This document shows, in pieces, positions 16,327 through 23,199 of a DNA stretch of 39,306 bases. The notes beneath the pieces are model-generated. The model made no database searches and was not told the DNA's origin. It worked only from the letters and a program-made list of their open reading frames with translations. The DNA lies in contig CAKVLT010000013.1 of assembly GCA_934757945.1 (NCBI GenBank), positions 1 through 39,306 on the forward strand. Reading direction: 5' to 3'. The position numbers and the translations under genes are program-made. The number at the start of each line of letters is the position of its first letter. The first letter of the stretch is position 1. Source of the DNA: an uncultured Bulleidia sp. (lineage in GTDB: Bacteria > Bacillota_I > Bacilli_A > Erysipelotrichales > Erysipelotrichaceae).

Positions 16327-18012
16327 TTATTGATTTGCTTCAGCTTCCTTTTCTTCTTTGATTAAGGAATTATCGAATGCTTTTAAGAACGGTGTATAGA
16401 TAAGCATATTTACAGGTATCAGCACCAGAGCAAGAATGGCCGTAGCTACATTTCCACCAGTTGACAAGAACGCCTGTAATACTGCAGGGCATGTAAATGG
16501 CAGAGTAACGTACACTCTTCCCACAATATTTGCAGATGCCAGGAAATAATACACAGTAATATTTAAAGTCTGACAAATCATCGCAGGAATAAAGTTATAC
16601 AGGTTCAAAACTGTTGGTAAACCAAAGATATATGGTTCTGCAATATTGAAGAATGCAGGAACAGCCGCAACTTTAGACAGAGATTTGATACGTGAGGACT
16701 TTGCGAATAATACACACCACAGATTCATGGCATTATTAGTTGCTAACCACCCACCAAACACTGCTGTGATCCCTCCGGCATAGATATAAGGTAATGGAGC
16801 ACCTGCCGCCATAGCTTCTGCATTGGCTGCAATAGCTGCTGTTGTAATAGGTGCCACAACCGCACTCATCATATTATTTCCGTGAATCCCAAAGAACCAG
16901 AATAATGAAGCAAGGAAGTTCAGGAACAAAATAGAAGGTAAAGAACTACTTGCTTTCATAAGAGGCACAAACACTGCATAAATAAGATCAGGAATACCAC
17001 CACCTGTAGCAGATGTAAGTAATGCATTTACAATAGAGAAGAAAACGATATTGAATCCCAGTGCAATCAATACATTGAACGGACCTGCTACATTTGGAGG
17101 TACACTGTCAGGTAATTTAATCTTGATATTGTACTTAGCAAACATTCTTGTAATTTCCACCACAAGAAGACCAACGATCATAGCAGAGAACATATAACCG
17201 GCTCCTAAACGTGAAACAACAATAGTACCATTTGCAAGATCCAGTGCACCGGAAATAACCAGGTATACCAGCAATGCAGAAATCATGTTATTCAATCCAT
17301 CCATCTTATAATGCTTTGCAAGCATATAAGATACACCACATACCGCATAGATAGAAATAATACCGATTGTCAGAGTATATGGTGTCATCAGGATAACTTT
17401 ATTAGCACCAGCCCATGCCTTCCATGCCAATAAGAATGCATAGAAGAAATTGGAAGGTTCTGTAATAGTTGCAGGAATTGGAGGTACAGCAAGTAAAATA
17501 GCGAAACCACCAATAATTGTTGCAGGAATCATAATTGTAAGACCATCTCTTACAGATGCCAGATGACGTTGATTCCCAATCTTGTTAGCCACAGGCACAA
17601 GATACTCCATCATCCAGTCGGACATTTTGTCCATGAAAGTACTTGACTTTGCGTTTTCAGACATAGTTTGTTTTCCCCTTTCAATGTCTGTAAATAGAAA
17701 GTTACGATAATTACGAATCAGATTGTTTATACGCTCCCCATCGCATGAGGCAAATTCATCATGAGGAATTTCAAGCACATGAATTCCGCCAATCTGCTCT
17801 GCCAGCGTTTCAATGTACGGTGTTCTGAATCTTACCTGTGGTGCCACTAACACATAATCATATTTTCCAATGATTGTCGGCAGAACATCATAGCCTGCCG
17901 CATCTATATGCCAATCTTCGTCTTCTTTGAGATGTTTCCGCATATTGTGCATAAGTAAGCTGGTAGAATTACCGCCCGCACACACTAACAAAATGTACGT
18001 TTTTTTCTTCAT
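16327..18012 (-). CDS. PTS lactose/cellobiose-family EIIB-EIIC fusion
   Basis: A 561-residue sugar permease. Residues 1-105 are an EIIB domain with the phosphorylated Cys11 in ILLVCAGGNSTSL. After a linker, residues 125-560 are a multi-span EIIC of the lactose/cellobiose/chitobiose family, with FGIHGNNMMSAVV and NIAEPYIFGLPTV as substrate-site motifs. The B domain precedes C, whereas the LacE-type fusion has C before B. No matching EIIA or phospho-glycosidase gene is next to it, so these must be encoded elsewhere. Divergent from a PRD-domain activator that very likely controls it. The ribosome site GAGAGGAG precedes the ATG. The sugar is probably a beta-glycoside, by family. Confidence 0.9.
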   Translation of the reverse strand: MKKKTYILLVCAGGNSTSLLMHNMRKHLKEDEDWHIDAAGYDVLPTIIGKYDYVLVAPQVRFRTPYIETLAEQIGGIHVLEIPHDEFASCDGERINNLIRNYRNFLFTDIERGKQTMSENAKSSTFMDKMSDWMMEYLVPVANKIGNQRHLASVRDGLTIMIPATIIGGFAILLAVPPIPATITEPSNFFYAFLLAWKAWAGANKVILMTPYTLTIGIISIYAVCGVSYMLAKHYKMDGLNNMISALLVYLVISGALDLANGTIVVSRLGAGYMFSAMIVGLLVVEITRMFAKYNIKIKLPDSVPPNVAGPFNVLIALGFNIVFFSIVNALLTSATGGGIPDLIYAVFVPLMKASSSLPSILFLNFLASLFWFFGIHGNNMMSAVVAPITTAAIAANAEAMAAGAPLPYIYAGGITAVFGGWLATNNAMNLWCVLFAKSSRIKSLSKVAAVPAFFNIAEPYIFGLPTVLNLYNFIPAMICQTLNITVYYFLASANIVGRVYVTLPFTCPAVLQAFLSTGGNVATAILALVLIPVNMLIYTPFLKAFDNSLIKEEKEAEANQ

Positions 18013-18070
18013 AACTCCTCTCTACACTCCTTTTATACCAATTTTCGTTTTTCCAAGACGCAAAGAATTA

Positions 18071-18084
18071 CCTTTTTAAAAAGG
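18071..18084. promoter_or_regulatory. palindrome in the PTS / PRD-regulator divergent region
   Basis: CCTTTTTAAAAAGG, a perfect 14-bp palindrome about midway between the divergent EIIB-EIIC and regulator genes. Candidate binding site for the PRD activator or a catabolite regulator. It does not fit a typical cre site. On the PTS side a TATAAA -10-like box follows about 30 bp further. Confidence 0.35.
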
Positions 18085-18143
18085 AACGAAAAACTTTTAT
18101 TCTTTATATGAACACCCTTCCATTATACGGTATACTAGTAAAT

Positions 18144-20030
18144 ATGAGAATTGACGAAAAATTATTGGCAACGCTTCTGAACGAAACTGAACCGGTTTCC
18201 GGTAAACAACTGGCCTTTATTCTTGGGGTTTCCGAGAAAACCGTTCAGAAATACTTAAACGTATTAAAAGACATACTGGCAGATCATGGTGCTGCTATCA
18301 TGACAAAACAAAGAGTAGGTTCCTATATTGTCATACATGATGTCGAAAAATTTAATATGTATCTTTCCACACAGAGTGATTCCAGATACATGGATGATCC
18401 TGTATTACGTCAAAGATATGTACTGACAAGATTAATCCTGACAGATGATTACATCAATATCTATGACCTTGCTGAAGAAATCAGTATTTCTCCTTCTCTT
18501 GCAAGAAATATTATCAAAGATCTTCATCCTGTTCTTAAAAAGTATTCTCTGAAGATTCAGCACTCTCATTTTCACGGCTATATGATTACAGGAGAAGAAC
18601 CTGCCATACGCAGATGTATTGCTCATGAATGCAAAGCCTCCGCCTATATCACCACGAATCTTGTAAATACCCGTTTAAGTAAAAACGCAACGGACATTAT
18701 TCATCGTACCATTGCCGAAATGCTGGAACATTTTAATATTTCCGTTTCTTCTGAAAGTATTAATTCTCTTACCTTACATGTTCTGATTGCCATTAACCGT
18801 ATTGAAACACATAACACCATCCAGCTGGATGATGTCTATAAAACAATGAAAATCAAGGCAAAACCAGAATACTTTGCAGCATTACAGATCAGTAAAAAAC
18901 TGGAAAAAGAATTAAATATCCATCTTTCAGAAAATGAACTTGTCTACCTTACTACGCACATCAGCGGTCAGCAAAGACTGTATGGTCATGAGCAGTTACA
19001 CGTTTCCATTTCAGAAAAAGCACTGTTGTTCTATAATCGTTTCTTAAGAAATATCCTGCAGTTTGCAGATGAAGACTTCTTTAATGATGAAGAATTACGA
19101 ACAAGTCTTTTAAATCATATCGTTCCTTTTATTTCCAGGCTAGAAAATGAGATGCAAATAGAGAAGAGTGAATTAAACAATATCAAAACTGAGTTTCCCT
19201 ATGCCTATGATTTAGCCGTATACGGATTATCTTCCCTGAAAGACAAAGGCTTTGTGGTCAATGAAATAGAAATCTCTTACTTTGCATTACATCTGCAATT
19301 ATCTATTGAAAAACGTAAGGAAATCGAATCCATCAAATATAACGTACTGGTGTACTGTGAAGAAGCTTCCAGCATTTTCCATATGTTAAGTTATAAGCTG
19401 TCTCACACTTTCAAAGAGAAAGTTAACGAAGTAGTCTTCACTTCTTCTTTACAGGAACTCAATAACACGCATGCTGACTTCCAGCTCATTTTAAATACAA
19501 CAGATACTTTAGAAGGCTTACCAGAGGGGACTGTCAATATTTCTCCATTTATGAACGAAAAAGATGTAGATACCGTCGCAAAGGCTTTTAACAGACTGCA
19601 TTCCAAAGTCATGGGAACCATCATACTCAGAAGAGATTTATTTTTTGATCTGGATGTTCAAAATAAAGACGCTGTTTTCCGTCAGATGACTGACCGCATT
19701 CAGCAGACATTTGCACTCCCTTCTGATTTTTTAGAACAGATCAGAAACAGAGAAGCATTATCCAGCACAGAACTGGATAACAGAATTGCCATTCCTCATC
19801 CATTACATACAGAAAACATCCCGAACTTTATAGCTATTGCAAGACTGTCCAGACCCATCTTATGGGATACAAAGCAGGTACAGCTCGTGCTCATGATATG
19901 TAATAACGGTATCTCCAACCCATGGTTATATACCAAAATAACCCATATCCTGCAGGATGCAGAAATATCTCAGAAATTACTTTCTGTCAAAGACTTTGAT
20001 GCCTTCAAAAACTTATTTGAAACCATCTGA
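18144..20030 (+). CDS. PRD-domain transcription activator with EIIB- and EIIA-like domains (LicR/MtlR type)
   Basis: A 628-residue regulator. In order: HTH (residues 1-55, QLAFILGVSEKTVQKYLNV), second HTH (85-150, DLAEEISISPSLARNII), PRD1 (about 160-270, His in SLTLHVLIAINR), PRD2 (about 285-390, His in LNHIVPF and YFALHLQLSI), EIIB-like domain (395-480, Cys in VLVYCEEASS), and EIIA domain (490-628, His in NRIAIPHPLH). PTS phosphorylation of these sites couples sugar supply to activity. It is divergent from the EIIB-EIIC gene, its likely target. ATG 18144 is chosen because the protein then begins at the HTH. No ribosome site is visible, and TATACT lies 7 bases upstream, so the mRNA may be leaderless. 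Confidence 0.9.
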   Translation: MRIDEKLLATLLNETEPVSGKQLAFILGVSEKTVQKYLNVLKDILADHGAAIMTKQRVGSYIVIHDVEKFNMYLSTQSDSRYMDDPVLRQRYVLTRLILTDDYINIYDLAEEISISPSLARNIIKDLHPVLKKYSLKIQHSHFHGYMITGEEPAIRRCIAHECKASAYITTNLVNTRLSKNATDIIHRTIAEMLEHFNISVSSESINSLTLHVLIAINRIETHNTIQLDDVYKTMKIKAKPEYFAALQISKKLEKELNIHLSENELVYLTTHISGQQRLYGHEQLHVSISEKALLFYNRFLRNILQFADEDFFNDEELRTSLLNHIVPFISRLENEMQIEKSELNNIKTEFPYAYDLAVYGLSSLKDKGFVVNEIEISYFALHLQLSIEKRKEIESIKYNVLVYCEEASSIFHMLSYKLSHTFKEKVNEVVFTSSLQELNNTHADFQLILNTTDTLEGLPEGTVNISPFMNEKDVDTVAKAFNRLHSKVMGTIILRRDLFFDLDVQNKDAVFRQMTDRIQQTFALPSDFLEQIRNREALSSTELDNRIAIPHPLHTENIPNFIAIARLSRPILWDTKQVQLVLMICNNGISNPWLYTKITHILQDAEISQKLLSVKDFDAFKNLFETI

Positions 20031-20065
20031 AAAGGTGAAGCATACATGCCTCACCTTTCTTTTTT
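20031..20065 (+). terminator. terminator between the PRD regulator and the ABC permease gene
   Basis: AAAGGTGA-A-GCAT / ATGC-C-TCACCTTT followed by CTTTTTT on the plus strand. The convergent permease gene's stop codon lies within the downstream arm. Confidence 0.85.
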
Positions 20066-21352
20066 AACTTTTACAGTTTTGAAATAGTACAATAATGTCA
20101 CAAGATAGCATACAAGCATCGGAACCAGGAAACTGCCAGTCAGAAATACAATCACTGGTATTTCCATCATCCCACGCATACTTAATAACGCAAAGATAAA
20201 CCCGATTGGTATTAATGCACTGAAGATAACATAGACATAGAAAACTGTTGTTTCAGCTAAGATAATTCCATTAAGATCTCTTTTAAAGTATCCCAGCTGG
20301 TCCATTGTCATAAAGTACTTCTTTCTGTTAAGAATATCTGTAGAAAACTTGAACATAACTGCAAGAGATAACAGAATATTAATCACTATATAACTCAGCA
20401 ATACCATCATCATCAACATTGCCGTATCACACCCTGTCACAAGTGTGGATATCAGCAATACCGAGCTCAATACAAGCAAAATGACATTGACGCGCATAAT
20501 ACGAATATCTGTTCTTAAAAAGCCAAGAAATGTAAGAACTACAGGTTTATGAATACAATAATCTTTCAGTAATTTACTGGTACCAGGAATCACCACAGTG
20601 GTCGTTGTAAACAAGAATCCCGCCATGGAGGCCAGAGATAAAACAAAGATATTGTCCGGACTTCTGAACATAAAAGCCAGAGGGGCAATAAATAAAACAA
20701 TACTGCCAACTCCCTGCAAAATCTTTACTGCCTTCTTCACATTTTCAATTTTATTGATACCAAGTCCTGCCAGCAAAGAAGAAGATAATCCTGTTAATAC
20801 AGACCTTTCATTTAACAATGTACTTGCATTATTTCTGTAGGCAAAAGCCATATTCAGATAAGTTGTCCAGAAAATCAATGTCAGCACCACAAATGCCGTA
20901 CCAATAATCGCTGTACTGTTGACCTGAATGGTAAAAGAAGAGTGCAGATACAGAGAAATCGCTGTATTCGTTACAGGAATCAGTCCCACAGCCAGCAAGA
21001 TACCACATGGAATGGCTACAGCTAAAAGAATAAAGGTCTGACATAAAAGATATTCTGCAAGCTGCACAAACCTTGCTCCGCAAATCAGCTGAATAGCAAG
21101 TGCCTTGGACTTTGTCTTGATAAAGAAGTCATTGGCAAAAAACACCTCAATCATACAAATGACTACAGAAAAGATAGTAATGGTAGTAGAGACATCATTG
21201 GACGCATGAATCAGAGTAAATCCAATTTCCTCCTGAGATGCCACACTGAAAAACAAAACAGAAAACGTAGTGGTCAGCAAGAAAGTAAGCCAGTAGAAGA
21301 ACGACCTGGAGAAGTCATTCTTTAAAGATCCTAACGCATCATGGAAAATCAT
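20051..21352 (-). CDS. FtsX-like ABC transporter permease
   Basis: A 433-residue membrane protein with about ten predicted spans (for example SFFYWLTFLLTTTFSVLFFS near the start and VIVFLTGSFLVPMLVCYLV near the end). It pairs with the ATPase gene upstream, sharing an ATGA overlap. The N-terminal layout resembles BceB/MacB-like FtsX permeases, which export or sense peptides and antibiotics, but it is shorter than BceB proteins (about 630-660) and has no large extracellular loop. No two-component system is adjacent. Substrate unknown. Confidence 0.8.
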   Translation of the reverse strand: MIFHDALGSLKNDFSRSFFYWLTFLLTTTFSVLFFSVASQEEIGFTLIHASNDVSTTITIFSVVICMIEVFFANDFFIKTKSKALAIQLICGARFVQLAEYLLCQTFILLAVAIPCGILLAVGLIPVTNTAISLYLHSSFTIQVNSTAIIGTAFVVLTLIFWTTYLNMAFAYRNNASTLLNERSVLTGLSSSLLAGLGINKIENVKKAVKILQGVGSIVLFIAPLAFMFRSPDNIFVLSLASMAGFLFTTTTVVIPGTSKLLKDYCIHKPVVLTFLGFLRTDIRIMRVNVILLVLSSVLLISTLVTGCDTAMLMMMVLLSYIVINILLSLAVMFKFSTDILNRKKYFMTMDQLGYFKRDLNGIILAETTVFYVYVIFSALIPIGFIFALLSMRGMMEIPVIVFLTGSFLVPMLVCYLVTLLYYFKTVKVKKER

Positions 21353-22116
21353 TTTGTAATAATCTCCCTGGATTCAGCACTGTTGATCTCTACAATCTTC
21401 TGGAAATAGGTATCCTGATCCATCTCTTTTCTTTCCATCACAGTCTCAATATTTCCATCTTTAATATATATCAGTCTGGAAGAGTAGGAGGCAATCAGAG
21501 GATCATGAGTTACCATGACAATTGTGACACCTTCTTTATTCAGTTCTTCAAAGATACGCATTAATTCAGAACTGTTCTGACTGTCCAGATTGCCTGTAGG
21601 CTCATCTGCCACAATAATGTTTGGACGATTGACCAAAGCTCTGCAGATAGCCGCTCTTTGCCGTTGACCACCAGAACACTCATAAGGGTACTTATTTAAA
21701 AACGGAATAATATTCATCGTATCTCCCAGTTCTTTTACCCTCGTGGCTATTTCTTTTTTTGATTTATGTGCCAGTGCCATAGGCATGGCCATATTTTCAT
21801 ACAGCGTATGTGTATCCAGAAGATTAAAGTCCTGGAAAATAAACCCCAGATTCTTAGATCTGAAAGTACCGATTTCATTAGCACCCATCGTACGTATATT
21901 CTTACCATTGATCAATACAGTCCCATTTGTAGGAATATCAATCGTAGATATATTATTGATAAACGTAGATTTACCGGAACCACTCGGTCCCATGATAGCC
22001 ACAAAATCCCCTTCTTCCACCTGAAAATTAATATCATGTAATGCTTCAAAGGCATTTAAAGTCATTGCATTATATACTTTCTTCATGTGTTTTGCTTCTA
22101 AAACCACATTTGCCAT
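21349..22116 (-). CDS. ABC transporter ATP-binding protein (MacB/BceA/LolD type)
   Basis: A 255-residue ATPase. Walker A is GPSGSGKST, the signature is CSGGQRQRAAI, Walker B is IIVADEPTGNLDS, and the H-loop is MVTHD; all are intact. This subfamily powers FtsX-type permeases for peptides, lipoproteins or antibiotics. The open frame extends 48 codons upstream into decayed intron sequence; ATG 22116 is chosen because GGAGGAA precedes it and the protein starts at the conserved VVLEAKHMKKVYN. Operon with the permease (4-base overlap). Confidence 0.94.
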   Translation of the reverse strand: MANVVLEAKHMKKVYNAMTLNAFEALHDINFQVEEGDFVAIMGPSGSGKSTFINNISTIDIPTNGTVLINGKNIRTMGANEIGTFRSKNLGFIFQDFNLLDTHTLYENMAMPMALAHKSKKEIATRVKELGDTMNIIPFLNKYPYECSGGQRQRAAICRALVNRPNIIVADEPTGNLDSQNSSELMRIFEELNKEGVTIVMVTHDPLIASYSSRLIYIKDGNIETVMERKEMDQDTYFQKIVEINSAESREIITK

Positions 22117-22170
22117 AATCATTCCTCCAAAATAACTAAAAAAATATACCTCCGGAGCGCTTTCATTGCA

Positions 22171-22500
22171 AGGCAAAGCAGGAGACAAATCAATGATTTT
22201 CTTACACCACCATACGTATATGTACGTATACGGCGGTTCAATCAACTTAACAAGTAACACACCTTTCAGTGCAGTAATCTAATATTGAGACGAATCCAAA
22301 TCCGGTTAGTCTTTCTTTGTTTATTGCAAAATGTATACCTCTTTGCCGGCACACATACGCAACCTGTAACGTATTCTTTTTTCCAGTTCTTTACAGAGTA
22401 GTTTCATACTACCTGTCTTGAAGTAGTTAATCCACCCTCTTATAAGCTGATTGAGCTTGCCCACCTTATAGCTGTTGCTTTCTCACGTCAAAGCGTGCCC
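22171..22500 (-). mobile_element. decayed 3' end of a group II intron
   Basis: On the minus strand, remnants of the intron-encoded maturase are followed by TTGATTGAACCGCCGTATAC, which matches the known junction between maturase stop and domain V in bacterial group II introns. A domain V-like hairpin (22206-22237, ACCGCCGTA paired with TATGGTGGT) is followed by a domain VI-like hairpin ending TCTCCTGC, comparable to the usual TCTCCTAC. Everything upstream (domains I-III and most of the ORF) is gone, so it cannot splice or move. It separates the HU gene from the ABC transporter. Confidence 0.8.
22247..22500 (-). pseudogene. fragments of a group II intron reverse transcriptase/maturase (C-terminus)
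   Basis: Two out-of-frame pieces translate to maturase sequence. The first contains KLNQLIRGWINYFKTGSMK and then KELEKRIRYRLRMC, ending in a premature stop; an in-frame TGA also lies upstream of it. The second, in another frame, reads INKERLTGFGFVSILDY then CTERCVTC and a stop, the usual C-terminal end of these proteins. The roughly 45 residues normally between RYRLRMC and this end are deleted. A dead fossil. Confidence 0.8.
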
Positions 22501-22514
22501 ATGGCGTGCAAGCC

Positions 22515-22542
22515 AAAAAAAAGAAAGCACTTTCGTACTTTC
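22515..22542 (-). terminator. terminator of the HU gene
   Basis: On the minus strand GAAAGTAC-GAAA-GTGCTTTC (8-bp stem with one G-U, GAAA tetraloop) followed by eight T. Confidence 0.92.
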
Positions 22543-22552
22543 CAAAGCTTCC

Positions 22553-22840
22553 TTATTTAACTGCTTCTTTTAAAGCTTTTGCAGGCTTGAATTTAGGAGC
22601 CTTGCTTGCAGCAATCTGAATCTTTTCGCCTGTAGCTGGGTTAACACCCTGACGAGCAGCTCTTTCAGATACTTCAAACTTACCGAAACCGGATACGGAA
22701 ACTTCTCCGCCGTCTTTTAATGTTTCGGAAATTGCTTCGAAAACAGCATTAACTGCTTCAGCAGCTTTATTCTTTGTTAAATCAGCAGATTCAGCAACTT
22801 TTTCTGCTAAGTCTTTCTTTGTTGCTACGATAATTGCCAT
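22553..22840 (-). CDS. hup: HU family nucleoid DNA-binding protein
   Basis: A 95-residue histone-like protein that bends and compacts DNA as a dimer. The family signature is VSVSGFGKFEVSERAARQG followed by NPATGEKIQIAASKAPKFKP and the C-terminal helix KALKEAV. Full length, no changes at conserved positions. A strong ribosome site (GGAGGAATT) and a reasonable promoter suit a highly expressed single-gene unit with a strong terminator. Confidence 0.97.
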   Translation of the reverse strand: MAIIVATKKDLAEKVAESADLTKNKAAEAVNAVFEAISETLKDGGEVSVSGFGKFEVSERAARQGVNPATGEKIQIAASKAPKFKPAKALKEAVK

Positions 22841-23199
22841 AATAATAATTCCTCCTTTATGGTCATTGGTATTTTATATTGTAAACCATAGCATTGCAAA
22901 CATCTTTTATAAATTCACACAACAAAAACAAGATTTCTTTTTATACCGTTTTTTATCAGGCCCCATCATGCTTTTTTGAAAAAAATACTATCGGAAATAC
23001 TGGCGATATTGCCGTACAGACAGAAAGCCACTCTCTTCTGTTTCTTCACGCAAAAACAGAATATCCCCTGCTTTTTCTCTTCAGAAACATCTAAGGAATT
23101 CTTACAGAATTACAAAAAGAGCATATAGTTATAAAAATATCAAAAGGTACGCAATACCTGCCATTTTTGTGATACACTAAAAACAGGAATTTGCAAAAA
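22841..23199. other. intergenic region between hup and the phosphodiesterase gene
   Basis: 359 bases between divergent genes. It holds the hup promoter (minus strand TTTGCA, plus 22895-22900; 16-base spacer; TATAAA, plus 22873-22878) and small hairpins such as AATTCT-TAC-AGAATT near 23097. No GEMM-type c-di-GMP riboswitch consensus, RNA gene or convincing small ORF was seen. The open frame at 22894-23094 lacks a ribosome site and looks random. Confidence 0.5.

Noticed and set aside
22211..22230. Tandem repeat TACGTATA x2 that looks like an operator
   Set aside because: Explained as the two arms of a decayed domain V hairpin of the group II intron.
22894..23094. 66-codon open frame on the plus strand
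   Set aside because: No ribosome site, no recognisable domain, and it overlaps the hup promoter.
22841..23199. Possible c-di-GMP riboswitch before the phosphodiesterase gene
   Set aside because: The GEMM core sequences and paired helices were not found.
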